Source: Turnera subulata
Taxonomy: Eukaryota; Streptophyta; Magnoliopsida; Malpighiales; Passifloraceae
Length of the DNA: 64,000 nucleotides
Assembly (NCBI GenBank): GCA_028386065.3
Contig: JAKUCV010005689.1
Span: 31,656-95,655 of the forward strand
Reading direction: 5' to 3'
Positions 24,001-36,274 of the stretch are shown here, in pieces. The notes beneath the pieces are model-generated. The model searched no databases. It was given only the letters and a program-made list of their open reading frames with translations, and was not told the DNA's origin. Position 1 is the stretch's first letter, and every line of letters begins with the position of its first letter. The position numbers and the translations under genes were made by a program.

Positions 24001-24502
24001 AACTGAAAAAAGCGTCAGCCCCTCGTTGATAAATTCTGCCACTCTTTCTGTCATCAGGCTGCAAAGTCTCATTGAAGTCACCGAGGACCAGCCAAGGAGC
24101 CTTGAAACTTTGCTTCAGGCCCATCAGCTCCCTAAACATTCGCATTCTTGCCTCCGCACAAGAACTGCCATAGACTCCGCATATAGTTGCTTGACGATTC
24201 CTATGAACGAAAGAACCCTCAAGAATAATCCACTGATCAGTCATCGAGGATGTAGACACATTGAAATAATCCTCTTCTCATACTACGAGAAGGCCTCCTG
24301 CCAAGCCCCGTGCATCTACGGAACAGAAGCCGATATTTCCAGCTCCCCACAATTTGTGGCAAAAATGGAGGTTGATACCTGCGCATTTGGTTTCGGACAA
24401 GAAAAGAAATTTAGCTTTCTGACGAATGACTAAGTTCCGGACTTGATTCTGTTTTGAGGAGGAACAGCAACCTCTTACGTTCCAAGCTACACAACTAAAC
24501 AT
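21021..24502 (-). pseudogene. LINE ORF2 (endonuclease and reverse transcriptase), frameshifted
   Basis: Begins MFSCVAWNVRGCC at 24502, a typical APE-like endonuclease start, with LSETK, GDFNETL, RFTW and SDHVPL motifs further on. The RT follows (PGPDGFNFSFYKK, ITLVSGLYKIISKA, GLKQGDSLSPFLF and the catalytic YADD), then a zf-RVT domain with CSLCLCNLESIIHLLLSC. Frame breaks lie near 24260-24280, 23257-23345 and 21740-21770. ORF2 would have nicked target DNA and copied the RNA; this copy cannot. Confidence 0.88.
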
Positions 24503-24546
24503 AAAAGATCAATAAACACACTGATGAGAACACGAGTCCAACGTTC

Positions 24547-26596
24547 TTAAACTGACATTCGGGACTGCTCCCATTCGGCAGCCTCTTTCTCCACCAGAGT
24601 CTCGATAAGAGAATCAGTCTCCGATTCCACGTTTGTTGTATCCCAGCCGATCACCTCACCCAGGCGATTAGTCTCAGCAACTTCCATAGAAGAAATAGAT
24701 ACCGGGATGGCCGCACTAGATTCACAATCAGGCAGGATTCTTTCATTCACCACTCTGAAGTCCGAGTCCGACACCACCTGCAAGCTCTTCGGTTCAGAGA
24801 TAACGCTGCCTTTGGTCGATATGAACTTCACCTTAGTTTTCTTTTTTGCTTCAATATTTTGAAGAATCACCGCAACTTGCTTTTCCACCGCTCTTTGAAA
24901 AATCTGTTCATTAATTTCAATAGGAGAAACAGGCCAAGAGGTAGACCATGAGGATATAGAGGCAGCGGGATGAGGTACGTTTGGGGAGAAAGAGTTCTCG
25001 ACTCTGAAAGGCGTGAAGAGGGATGGGTTGTGAATCAAAGGGCTACAGAAGGAAGGTGTATTTGGGTAAGGCACAATGGGTCTATTAGCTGGGCTTGTAT
25101 AATTGGGCTCAAGAGACCAGTGTAGACATGGGTTGATGTGGTGGGTACGATGGGAGTTGAGATTGTTTATGAGTTGGGGATGGGTGGGACATGTTGTCTG
25201 ACGCAATGCTTAAGCTAAGATGGGATCCACTTGCCCGTGCAGGAGGCACGGAGTCAGAGCGAGGGGCCTCCTCGGACCACTCAGAGGGTATCGACTTTGA
25301 TACCTTTGAGGATGAAAGTAATAATTGTCTGCTTGGTTCAGGGGAATTATTCGCATGTGCTATCAAAGGACGTGAATTAAAAGGATCTTCAGAAAGCGAA
25401 CCTACTACAGCAGCTGATTGGCTAGGGGTTGGTGTTTGGGTGGGTGTTTGTTTAGATTGAGGGTCACGCGTGTCTGCAGCATGGGCCACGCCCCTGGACG
25501 GCAAGGTTACCGACGTGCCCCCGTGATCAGTCTCGTCTTCAGGCAGAGATGCTCTCACGTCCCAGTCAAGAGGATCATATTGAGACTCCATTAGACTAAT
25601 CTCGACTGGTTTCCCCCCGATGCAAACGTTAATAGCACAGTTGATGGCCTTCATGGATGGTGTAAGGATCAGAATTTCTGCAACGTCGAGTCTGACCCTT
25701 TCTTTGGTTGTGAGGCTCCAGTCTACCAACTCTCCAAACTTAGATGATATAAACTGAAAGAAATCCCAATTCCAAACGTGTGGTGGTACTCCACGGAAGA
25801 GTACCCAGCATAATCTGTTTGAAGCCCTGTCACCTTCTGACCATGGCCTGAACGTACGAAACAAATGGGCTACTTCTTTTTGTTTGAGCTCGACAAACTC
25901 CCGCATCTCCTGAGGTGACTGAAACTTGAGTAAGAAAGAGACTCCACCCATAGGGACCAGTTCAAAAAGGCTATTCTCCGCCTTTGAAAACTCCTTCCTA
26001 ATCGCAGTCAAATGCTTTGGGGCCCAAAGAACTCCGTATACGCAATTATGAAGCCATAATAGAGATTCATCCTTCGGAATATAAGCATGAATGGGATAGG
26101 CTGGAATTGACGCGTCAACATGGTGATCAGACCGTTGTTGGTTTCTACTAACCGTCTGAGCATAAGATTGATCTCCTTTTTTGAACGCGGCATAGAATGG
26201 CTTATTTGTTTCAACTCTCCTGCGAGAATTAGTAGCCTGGCCGACCTCCTTCCTTCCTTTGGCAATGGAGGCAACGAGAGTTGCACCATCCACTTGAATA
26301 CCATTAATTCTCTGAACTAGCCCCGGAACATCAGTGTTGCTATTGAACCTAACGAAAGCGAACCTGCGGCCGGAACGGTTCATTTTCTGAGGGATGAAAA
26401 CATCCATGACCTCACCAAACCTGGCCATAACCAGATGCACGTCGGTGGGTAGCCAACGGATGGGGAGATTCTCTACGTAAACGCTAACCACCTGATTGTT
26501 TTCAATGGCATTTTGGATAGTTTTGCGACCCCATTTAGAAAAATAAGTCGGTTTATTCTCGGGGGAAGGTGCAGGTTTATGTGGCTGTGAAACCAC
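24547..26596 (-). pseudogene. LINE ORF1 (RRM-type RNA-binding protein), frameshifted
   Basis: Starts at 26596 (MVSQPHKP). An RNA-recognition motif occupies about residues 35-115, with VSVYVENLP as RNP2-like and RRFAFVRF as RNP1-like strands, followed by a domain with WVLFRGVPPHVW and a Pro/Ser-rich tail. The frame ends at 25109, but the same sequence continues open in another frame to 24547, so a frameshift near 25110-25200 is likely. ORF1 proteins coat LINE RNA during retrotransposition. Confidence 0.8.
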
Positions 26597-27104
26597 GCTG
26601 TTGAAAGGTGCTGAGTTAGTGTTTGTGTGCGAGGTGAGTGGGTGCTGTGTTTGAGTAGGTTTGTAATGTTGGGGCTGGGTATGGATGTTGAGATTCTGGC
26701 GATAATGTGTGAAGTTTGAGTTTCTGGTGAGAAAACCGGGGGATATGGGTTGCAGGACCAGGCCAAAAGGGCGAGGTTAGGGTTGGGGTGCAGTAGAGAC
26801 CTGCATTATCCTAGTTTGATATTGACTATCCTAAGTAGGTGAGTTAGATCAGTCTCCCTTATTGTATGTTTTGTATGTTTCTTCAAATTATCCCTTATTG
26901 TTGCATTTTTCACAATCATTTTTTATGCTATGTTTTTTTGTTAAACTAATTAATTTTTTATTTGTGCATAAAAAGTCATTCAATTTTTCTTAATTTGATG
27001 AAATTATTATTTAATTTAATCTCTTTTGATTTATCTTTTTTAATAAATATTAATATATAGGAAAAATTATTGACCCCCGTGTGACACACGGGGTACTATA
27101 GTAG

Positions 27105-27660
27105 TTGTTTATGTTGTAGAAGCAAACATTTCATTGATTCATTAACTGATTGCATGGACAACACTTCCATTTTTTCCCTTAAATTCTCTTTTCTCCTTTG
27201 TTTGTAATTTTGTGACTGATCCACTCTTTAGAATTAATTTTGTACCAGAATGATCCTTGCGAAATATCATCCTAATGCATGCGGGCTAATCCATAATAAT
27301 AATTAAAAAAAAAAACTTACAAGGCATTCCATGACTAAAATTCATTCTTGTCACATCCTATATTTAAATTACTTTTTTTCTTTAATTAGCGTCTAGAAGA
27401 AAATCAATTAGGCTTTCGAGACACCCTGGCATTTACTATAATTAAAATAAATAAACTTTCAAACTAATTTAAATATATCACAGGCCCCAACCCAAGAGAA
27501 CCATTTTTCCCATTTTTCAAGTTTCATGATTATAGCTCTGGACTAATTATAGAAATTTTCGTTAACCCTTCCAATAACGAATGTATAATTACAACAGGTG
27601 AGGTGACTATTGTGTGTTTTCTGTTGACATTGGCATTTAAGTTGACTATCGTCATGAATC
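27105..27660. repeat. Duplicated B-to-A intergenic DNA (left part)
   Basis: Matches 38560-39170 in order, starting around GTAGAAGCAAACATTT and including TGGACAACA and GAATGATCCTTGCG. It belongs to the segmental duplication that links a type B gene to the next type A gene. No gene seen. Confidence 0.8.
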
Positions 27661-27677
27661 ATATATACTGGCTCATT

Positions 27678-29914
27678 GCCAACAACTATCCCAAAACTTT
27701 TCTGGGCGTTTCTTCTCACCGGAGGAATGTAATCCCAATTTGACATCCTATTTTTCACTACAAACTGTTAGCTTATTTACAACTTCAAAGTTCTGTGTAA
27801 TGAGAGAAGGAGAGAGGGCTCGATCTAGATCGAGTGGGGGAACACCAATTCCTTCCTCACACCCATCAAATGGCAGAAACCTTATTCCACACTCAAGAGA
27901 CTGCAGGAGGAAGAAGGAGACCCTAAGGAGGTTGGTGATATAGCATCAGAGGACCGATTCTTGAAGAAGCAATGTCTTGAGGGCCATGCCTTCCCCCAAG
28001 TCCTAGGTACCTGCACTAATGATGCCCAAGCCCCTTCTGCCATGCTTACTGACGACCAGGCAGAGACTCCTGTCCCTGAAGACATATCCATGGCGCCAGC
28101 CAACCCATCTTCGGCGAACACCTCCAACAACGGAAGTTCAACTGAAGCTCCTGGGGAAAGGTAGGACCAGAGAGAACAGGACGAAACCATGGAGCTCCCA
28201 AAACCCAGTTATAGAGACAAGCTGTTCACGGGTACAGAAGTGGACTTGCCATAAGATCCTTGGGAATTGGAGGGGGAACCCGAGTTTGAGGAGGGTGATG
28301 CATACATTTGTGAGAAAAATGGTAAGCAGGTTGTAGAACGCTCAGATGCTTTCAAAGCCCGTTTGGACAAACCATGGAAGAATGCTATTGTGGTGAAACT
28401 CTTGGATCGTCCAATCGGATACAAAGCATTGCATACCAAGCTACAAGCACTCTGGGAGCCAAAAGGTTCGTTCAAAATCCTTGATTTGGAAAATAATTTC
28501 TATATTATCCAATTTTGGGATGAGAATGATTATCTACATGCTTTAGCGGATGGTCCATGGACCATCTATGGTAATGTCTTAAGTGTGCAACCATGGAATA
28601 GCTCCTTTCGAGCCAAATCAGCCAAAATTGATAAAGTGATGGTTTGGATCCAATTCCTGGATTTTTCGGTGAATCGTTACCACTCTAAGGTGTTCACACT
28701 TTTGGGTAACTTGGTAGGCCAAACCGTTAAGTTGGATGAGAATGCAAAGAATCCGAGAAGGGCAAAATTTTCAAAAGTAGCAGTTTGTGTAGACTTAAAT
28801 AAACCTCTCAAAGGGATGGTGGATTTAGATGGAGAGACAATCAAGGTTAGATATGAGGGACTTCCAGATATTTGTGTTACCTGTGGACGGGTTGGGCACA
28901 ATATCTTGGGTTGCCCAGATGTACTGCATGACGAAGCCCATGACCTGACTCAGCCTGTTGTACCAGGGGAAAGAAGTAGTCCCTCTTGCCAGACCTTGGC
29001 TAGTTCTGATGCCAATGTGAGGGTTGGCCGAGATTCTGTCGACAGGGGGGAATGGATGAATGTGCCAAGGCGCACTCGACGGACAATGAAGAGACAAGTT
29101 GACGGATCGCCGGTACCACCGTCGCGTCAGAATTCCAGCAATGTTGGCAACCGTTTCTCGGTCCTATACAGCACACCAGTACCCTCACGTCTTGAAACTG
29201 ACAACTCCACAAACCAAACCAACCCAGCAGCATCCCATTTTGCCGCCCTAGTGGATCAAGCCTCTCAGAAGCCCAAGGCCCAGCCTAAGCCGAACCCACA
29301 AAACCGCAAACAAGTTCCCAACAAGAAGACCCAACCCAAAGCTAACAGTCAAACATCGAAGAGAGATCCCCTCAAGGATATCTCTAATGAGCCTCATCAA
29401 GATCTTCCACAGGCCACAACAGGTCAAGCCCACCAAACACATAACTCCTCAGATGTTGCCCAAACCCCCATTAGACCTGTCCCCTCCCCAGTTCCTTCCC
29501 CCGCCATTTACCCTACTGTCTCCAACAATTTCAACCATCCAGCCCCGCCCCGATCCCGCAGAAATCAGAACCACACGGCAGTAGTCCTTACAGAAGACTG
29601 CCATCACATGATTTTCTCCCCAGGTGCATCCAGCTCCGGTATGAATATGGATCGGCCGCCGGATACTCCTCATCCTCGCTGACCAGTCATGTCCCTGGCT
29701 TTATACATTCAATCTTTGTAGTGGTTGTCCCAGCAGTCCATGTTGTTTTCTTCCTGTCCAGTTTGTTTGGGATTCTGATCCCTTGTCATTATTATTTTTA
29801 CTATGATTGTCATGTCTCTTGTATAAGATAGAAGTCGACCTGAGCTAACGACTTCTAATCATGTACCTAGCTCACGTATATTTTTAATATACTTCCCGGT
29901 TACGACCAAAAAAA
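27678..29914 (+). mobile_element. ORF1-only LINE with poly(A) end
   Basis: A perfect 17-bp target duplication ATATATACTGGCTCATT (27661-27677 and 29915-29931) flanks a 2.24-kb insert that ends in A. The duplicated block at 39171-39187 has the same 17 bp once, without an insert: a natural empty site. The insert carries one LINE ORF1 and then passes straight into a 3' UTR, with no endonuclease or RT, so it is a non-autonomous LINE moved in trans. Confidence 0.92.
28189..29682 (+). pseudogene. LINE ORF1 with DUF4283 and zinc knuckle, one stop codon
   Basis: From an ATG at 28189 the frame is open except for a TAA at 28252-28254, then runs to 29682. It shows the DUF4283 domain typical of plant LINE ORF1 (KPWKNAIVVKLL, GYKALHTKLQALW, NNFYIIQFWDENDY) and a CCHC-like zinc knuckle (CVTCGRVGHNILGCPD), followed by a Pro/Gln-rich tail. 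The protein would bind LINE RNA. A single stop suggests a fairly recent loss, or a start downstream of it. Unlike the RRM ORF1 at 24547-26596, this belongs to the DUF4283 lineage. Confidence 0.85.
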
Positions 29915-29931
29915 ATATATACTGGCTCATT

Positions 29932-30777
29932 AGGAAAAGTTGAAGATAATATATATGATTAAAATTTAAATTGCTTCCCTGCCCAGCAAAGCAGACGCAT
30001 CCATAACATGAATGGTGATTAATTTTTTTTATTTTTTTTTAAAAGGAAGAACTAGTGATGTTGAAGCTAAAAAAGGCGACTGGCGCGACTGTGATGGAAA
30101 GGAAGCAGGTAAATGGAATACATATGATACGTGTATACCATACAGCAGGGTTAGGCTCTGTATTGATAAATTAAATAATCAAGAATATGACCAATTATCA
30201 TTAGATTAATTAATTAATAGGCACATCTGTATGACTATATATAATTTATGTAATGATGACGCAACTGTTGATGATATATTGTTGTTTTGCTGAATACCAA
30301 AGTAATTCCTGTGGGGCTCGTCCAAATGCATTTCACCATCGGATTACTGTCCACCTAGCTAGTTACTTCGAAGATTTTTCTTTTTTTTTTTTGGTCATTA
30401 ATCGATCTCATAGTATTTATAGTTTAAGACATTGTTGAGCTGCATACCAACCTTGGAGAATTTTAGTACCATATAAAAAATTCGACCACATGCCTGTACC
30501 ATTTTCTTAACAATGCCATGTAATCAGCCAAAGTCTCTCCCCTGACCCTTCAATATTTTAGCAATCGGCACCATCAGGGGTGGAGGCTACCTATCTCTCT
30601 ATAGCTAAAACTCGGGTTGGATCCTTAACACTTCCAGTCAATGTCCCAAATATGTGTAATATGGCGGGATCCAAGGGGCCATGATGACTTGCCTTTTTTC
30701 TGGAAAAAAAAAAAAATCAGCAATCGGCGTACACGTTAATTTGTGAAGAAAGTAATACATGTAACCAGTGTTACTTC
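29932..30777. repeat. Duplicated B-to-A intergenic DNA (right part, before PG4)
   Basis: Nearly identical to 39188-40029 (before PG6), including ATTTAAATTGCTTCCCTGCC and GGCTACCTATCTCTCTATAG. Small indels separate the copies. No gene seen. Confidence 0.88.
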
Positions 30778-30919
30778 GGCGCAGCTTTCTTCAGTTTTCC
30801 AATTTGCAAAACACAGACATCCCTTGCAACCTACACCATTCTTCTTAATCTAAAACTGCACTATAATATTCTCAATAAATGCATCCAATTCCACACAAAG
30901 AATTGTAGTAGTATAAATA
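30778..30919 (+). promoter_or_regulatory. PG4 proximal promoter module
   Basis: GGCGCAGCTTTCTTCAG near 30778, CAACCTACACCATTC at 30827-30841 and TATAAATA at 30912-30919, about 158 bp before the ATG. Blocks and spacing match PG2 and PG6. Confidence 0.67.
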
Positions 30920-31076
30920 CTCTAATCCCCTTCGGCTTCCCTCCAACAAACTCCTCAGTTCTTCTTCCTCTTCTCTAGCTATAGTATCATATATCGTATT
31001 AATTGCCCCTATATATCATCACTGCATCATCAACATCACTGTATATTAGTAGTTCTTTTGAGAGCAAACAGCTAGC

Positions 31077-32598
31077 ATGGCAAAGCTTCTCTGCCTTAAC
31101 ATTGTAATCTTAACTCTTCTTGTTTTCCCCACCATCAGCACATCTTCTGCGATTGCAAGCCATAATGTGCTAAAGTATGGAGCCAAACCAAATGGGAAAA
31201 CAGATTCCACTCAGGCCTTCCTTGATGCATGGAATGCTGCATGTGCCTCTGATTCTTCAACATTGATATATGTACCTAAGGGAAGGTATCTGCTAGGCTC
31301 TTTGGCCTTTAAAGGCGACGGATGCAAGAGTCCTGACATTACTATCAGGATTGATGGAACCCTGGTGGCTCCTGAGGATTATCGCATACTTGGTAAGTCT
31401 GCCAGTTGGATTAGCTTTGAGAAGGTGAATGGTGTTTCTGTCGTTGGTGGGGCACTTGATGCTAAAGGATCCCCCCTGTGGGCTTGTAAAGCCAAAGGAA
31501 GCAACTGTCCTGCTGGAGCTACGGTAATATATTGCATTTCTTTTCTTATAACACCATTACAATTAATATTAACTTGACAAAGTTGTTGATGATGATTAGT
31601 ATTTGGTGGTTTGCAGACAATGAGCTTTCAAAATTCCAACAACATAAAGATAAGCAGGTTGGTGTCCTTGAACAGCCAGATGTTCCACATTGTGATCAAT
31701 GGTTGTCAAGATGTGCTTGTCCAAGGAGTAAGAGTGATAGCAGCAGGAGATAGTCCCAATACTGATGGCATCCATGTCCAGTTATCCAAAAATGTTATGA
31801 TCATGAACTCTTCTATCAAAACCGGAGATGATTGTATCTCAATTGGTCCCGGAACTGAAAACTTGTGGATCGAAGGTGTCAAGTGTGGTCCTGGCCATGG
31901 CATCAGGTGAGTTACTAATTAGAACCCATGTATATATATATTTGCCCTTCAATTATAGGAAGATTCTTTAATTCTAAATTGATTATGTGTAACCATATAT
32001 AGTTACTGACATTTGGGGGGCTTCTTGGCATGGTAATAATTTTGCAGCATTGGGAGTTTAGCAAAGGATGTGGAAGAGCCAGGGGTGCAAAATGTAACTG
32101 TGAAGAGGACAATTTTTGCAAATACCCAGAATGGATTTAGGATCAAGTCTTGGGCCAGACCAAGCAATGGGTTTGTCCAAGGTGTCCGATTCATAGGTGC
32201 AATTATGCATAATGTGCAAAACCCCATACTTATTGATCAACACTATTGTCCTCACAACTTGAATTGTCCTACTCAGGTAGTCAAGAATTTCCTGCACGAG
32301 TACTCTCTTTCCCACCTTTTCTTTGCGCACTTACAGCACTAATCCGTATATTTCACTTTCATCTTTCGATTAATTGTAGGTATCAGGTGTACAAATAAGT
32401 GATGTACTGTATCAAGGAATTCGAGGAACATCTGCCACATCAGTTGCCATTAAATTCGATTGCAGTTCCAAGAATCCATGCAAAGGAATAAGGATGGAGG
32501 ATGTGAATTTGACGTACTTGAATCAAGCAGCACAATCCTCTTGTTCCAATGCCAACGGAAATGTAGTGGGCCAAGTTCAACCCAACAACTGCCTTTGA
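31077..32598 (+). CDS. Polygalacturonase PG4 (type A), intact
   Basis: Exons 31077-31523, 31617-31906, 32048-32276 and 32380-32598 encode 394 aa of a secreted GH28 pectin hydrolase. The start MAKLLCLN and a hydrophobic segment form the signal peptide; SPNTDG, TGDDC, GPGHG and FRIKSW motifs are intact and sit at the same residues as in PG2. Exon lengths equal those of PG2 exactly. Exons 1-2 are nearly identical to PG6 (exon 2 protein is the same over 96 residues), which shows a very recent duplication. All introns have GT-AG ends. Nothing suggests loss of function. Confidence 0.94.
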
Positions 32599-33280
32599 TA
32601 AATTACAAGTGATGATGGCTAGCTAGCCCTGATGCTGATCCGTTTATACAACTCAAATGACAAGATGTACAACATTCTTTATTCTTTTTTCATAATGTTT
32701 ATATGTAAAATATTTGGATTCATAAAAAAGAATTCTTCTCTTAGTTTCCTTTCTTCTTTTATACCCTTTCATTCCTTCATCTTCAAGACTGCTAATTAGG
32801 TTCAGACAACCATCAGACTGCAGTGCAAAAGTCAAATCCGGAAAATCAAATTAATGCCAACTTTATTCTGATTAATTGCTTAACCTCTTTTGACAATGTT
32901 AAGTTGCTTTGATGAATTATAAATTGAGAGTCTAATCATACTATAGGAATGAAATCTCCCAGCACTGGAGATATGTTACTGCATTTCTTTAAAGAATATT
33001 ATGGTATTCATCTTATACTCGCTGGAGAAAGGAAAAGGATATAGTAATATATCATTTCACATTGAGGAGAAATTCTGCTGAATCACGCAAAAGATAGTTA
33101 AAATCTTTCTGAACTTATATTTGTCACACAGGTGTCTACGTACACCTGTTTTTTTTCGCTTACAACTAAATTAAATAAACCTTCGATGAAAGACAAAATT
33201 GTTAAAATTAACCTCTCTCCATAAATGGCTCGATCAGGACTGAAACATATAACAATAAGCTGGTTCAGTTTTTTGGCACA
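32599..33280. other. PG4 3' flank, duplicate of the PG2 3' flank
   Basis: Colinear with 17148-17800 with few differences. No gene seen. Confidence 0.75.
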
Positions 33281-33282
33281 AC

Positions 33283-33420
33283 TTTCTTTAGTTTTTGGTT
33301 TTCGAATAAAATATAAGAATCACGTGGTGCCCCTTGTAACCTACACCATTCCTTTGTATATAAAACTCGCCGGAATAACCTAACACCATCCTAGCGATAT
33401 CTAATTAATTTGAGTATAAG
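33283..33420 (+). promoter_or_regulatory. PG5 (type B) promoter module
   Basis: TTGGCACAACTTTCTTTAG, TAACCTACACCATTCC (33337-33352) and TATAAG (33415-33420), as in PG3 but here still joined to the ATG at 33547. Confidence 0.62.
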
Positions 33421-33969
33421 TATTCTAAAACTTTTCAGCTTCCCTCCAATAAATTCATCGCCGTTTTCTCTTCTAGCAACAACCTTTCTGCCTTTGGATT
33501 TTACTTAGTGATTGCCAATATTTGTAAATATCTACTACTACCTACCATGGCTCAGCTTCTGTGCCTTTACACGGCAATCTCCCTTCTCATCATAGTCTTC
33601 TCACACATCATTCCATCATCAGCAACTCTAAATAGCATTAATGTGATAAAATATGGAGCCAAGCCACATGGCAAAACAGATTCTACACAGGCCTTCCTTA
33701 ATGCATGGATTGCTGCATGCGGGTGTGAACCTCCAACCACAATATACGTACCTAAAGGAAGGTATTTGCTTGGCTCTTTGGACCTTCAAGGGAAGAAATG
33801 TAAGAGTCCTAAGATTACCATCAAGATTGATGGCACCCGGGTTGCTCCAGAGGATTATCGCATCCTTGGTCAGTGTAAAAGTTGGATTAGGTTTGAGGAT
33901 GTCACTAATGTCTCCATTCTTGGCGGCGCACTTGACGCTAAAGGATCATCCTTGTGGGCTTGTAAGGCT

Positions 33970-34568
33970 TGTTGGAATAGTGTTGCTTATTCCATCCCAC
34001 ATCGTGGAGAAAGTGTTTGGGGGGGTTTTGTTTTGCTATAAATAGAACTCCCCCTTACCTTAGTAAGTCATCCCAAAAAATTAGAGTATAATTGTTTCCA
34101 TACAATTGTACTAAATACTTCTCTTTTTTTAGTAAAAATTGAGCAAGTCTATTCTATAAAGGTGCTCCGGAGACGTAGGCAAAATTTTTGGCCGAACTCT
34201 GTTATCAAGTTTTGAGTTCTCTTTTTAATATTCTGCCTTTAATTTTCGCATTTATTTAGTATTCAATATTTGACTGGCTAAGCCGCCTTTGTCTCTTTTG
34301 TTGGCCGGCTAAGCCGCCTTTGTCTCTTTTGTTGGCCGGCTAAGTCGCCTTTGTCTGTTTAGGTTGTGAATTAATACACTGTGCAAGTAAGTCCTGTCTA
34401 GGAGATTGGGTTTTAAGTGAACCTCTGTTCCTCCAATATATCCTGGGGATTTATCTTGGAATGATAATTCTGTCTAAGGAGATTGGCTAGGCCATCTTTC
34501 CTAGGAATTATCGAATCAGTTCAATTCACTAGTTGTTTAGTGGGGAAATTACCCGAGTTTTCCCAACA
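33970..34568 (+). repeat. 5' LTR of the copia element in PG5
   Basis: 599 bp, TG...CA. It contains a CTATAAATAG TATA-like box (34035-34044) and three tandem copies of a 31-bp unit around GCCGCCTTTGTCTCTTTTG (about 34270-34360). Confidence 0.9.
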
Positions 34569-34639
34569 AGTGGTAGCGGAGCCAAAGGTTCGTCTTTTGG
34601 GCAATTTGAAATATTGAATACTAACCTTTGAATTTTGTA

Positions 34640-36274
34640 ATGGCAGAAGAAAGGGCTACATCAAGTAAGCAGTCTGGAGAATTGTCTTCCACATCGGCCT
34701 CCACACCCAGATGGTCTAGTACTTCAGTGTCCAGTATGAAGCTTGCTGTGGAGATATTTGATGGCACCGGCCATTTCGGCATGTGGCAGTGTGAGGTCCT
34801 CGACTCATTATTCCAGCAAGGCCTTGATGTTGCAATAGAAGAAGAGAAACCAGAAGATGTCAGTGACAAGGAGTGGGCCGACGTAAACAAGTTGGCATGC
34901 GGAACAATTCGATCGTGCTTGTCCAGGGAGCAGAAGTATGCTTTCAAAAATGAAGTTTCGGCATACAGATTGTGGAAAGCATTGGAAGACACATTCTTGA
35001 AAAAAGAGTGGTCAAAGCAAGCTTGTGATGAAGAAGAGATTGTTCCGGTTCGAGTATTCGATGAATGAGCACATCACCTTGTTCAAGAAGTTAGTAGCAG
35101 ACCTGTTCAATTTAGATGTTGTATTTGAAGATGAAGACTTGGCTTTGATGCTGTTATCATCTCTTCCTGATGAGTTCGAGCACTTGGAGACAACATTACT
35201 TCATGGGAAGCAGAATGTGTCCTTAGAGGCTGTATGTTCGGCTTTGTACAGTCATGAGATGAGAAAGCAGGATAAGATGAAGAGCAAAGCAACTGCAGCA
35301 GATGAAGCTTTAGTGGCTAGAGGACGACAGTAAAGCCAGACGAAGGGGAGAAGAGGAAGATCCAAGTCCAAAAGCAGAGTTGCCAAAGATGAATGTGCCT
35401 TTTGTCATGAGAAAGGGCATTGGAAGAAAGACTGTCCGAAGTTGAAGAAGAGAGGAAAGACTCCAGAAGATGCTAATGTTGCAGAATGCAAGAGTGATGC
35501 GGAGTCAAAAGTCTCTTTGGTCGGTTCACCCTCAACATCACAAGCAGATGAGTGGATTTTGGATTCAGGTTGCACCTACCATATGTGTCTCATCCGGGAA
35601 TGGTTCTTTGAGTTTGAAGAGCTCAATGGTGGGGTTGTTTATATGGGCAATGACAATCCATGTAAAACAGCCGGGATAGGTTCAATCAAGCTGAGAAATC
35701 ATGATGGATCCACCAGAATTTTGAGAGATGTTCGATATGTTCCAGAGTTGAAGAAGACTCTCATCTCTTTGGGGGCTTTAGAATCAAAAGGCCTAGTTGT
35801 CACTATCTGAGATGGAATTCTTAAAGCAACGTCAGGAGCATTGGTGATGTTAAAAGGAGTGAGGAAGAACAATCTGTATTACTACCAAGGTAGTACAGTG
35901 ATTGGGGCAGTAGCAGCAGCAACTTTTGGAAGCAAGAAGGATGTAGAGGCAACAAAGCTGTGGCATATGCGTTTGGGACATGCTGGTGAAAAATCCTTGC
36001 AGATTCTTGCAAAGCAGGGATTGTTGAAAGGTACAAAGACTTGCAAATTGGAGTTTTGTGAGCATTGTGTTTTGGAAAAGCAACGAAGAGTGAAGTTTGG
36101 CACTGCTATCCATAATACCAAGGGGATTTTAGACTATGTGCATTCAGATGTGTGGGGACCTTCCAAGACTCCATCTCTTGGAGGTAGGCACTATTTTGTC
36201 ACATTTGTTGATGATTTTTCTAGAAGAGTGTGGGTGTTTACGATGAAGAAGAAGGATGAGGTGCTTGGAATTTT
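34640..36274 (+). pseudogene. copia gag-pol remnant (gag, protease, partial integrase)
   Basis: From the ATG at 34640 (MAEERATSS): a Gag core (EIFDGTGHFGMWQ), a CCHC zinc knuckle (CAFCHEKGHWKKDC, near 35397), an aspartic protease motif (DSGCTYHM, near 35563), a pre-integrase domain (LWHMRLGHAGEKS) and the start of the integrase core (DYVHSDVWGPS, FVDDFSRRVWVF). There are frame breaks around 35010-35070, 35333-35440 and 35808. The integrase is cut off at the join with the 3' LTR. Confidence 0.85.

Larger units (their letters stand above)
20894..26847 (-). mobile_element. Full-length L1-type LINE
   Basis: A 10-bp direct repeat ATCAGTCTCC flanks it (20884-20893 and 26848-26857). The 3' end on the - strand is a run of A (T run at 20894-20901). 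At about 5.95 kb it holds a leader, ORF1 with an RRM, and ORF2 with endonuclease, RT and zf-RVT, in that order. Several frame breaks show that it is no longer active. No RNase H was seen at its C-terminus, unlike the LINE at 4000-7982, so the two belong to different lineages. Confidence 0.9.
20633..27104 (+). mobile_element. Possible Helitron, split by a LINE
   Basis: The right end has a perfect hairpin CCCCGTGTGACACACGGGG (27074-27092) followed 11-12 nt later by GTAG and a T, the geometry of Helitron 3' ends although CTAG would be canonical. The host sequence shared with the PG5 3' flank resumes right after it. A candidate 5' end TCTCTATATAAG lies at 20633. Without the LINE it would be about 0.5 kb. 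The 5' boundary is uncertain. Confidence 0.4.

Noticed and set aside
22361..24433. Frames on the + strand across the LINE at 20894-26847
   Set aside because: Antisense shadows of LINE ORF2 without domains.
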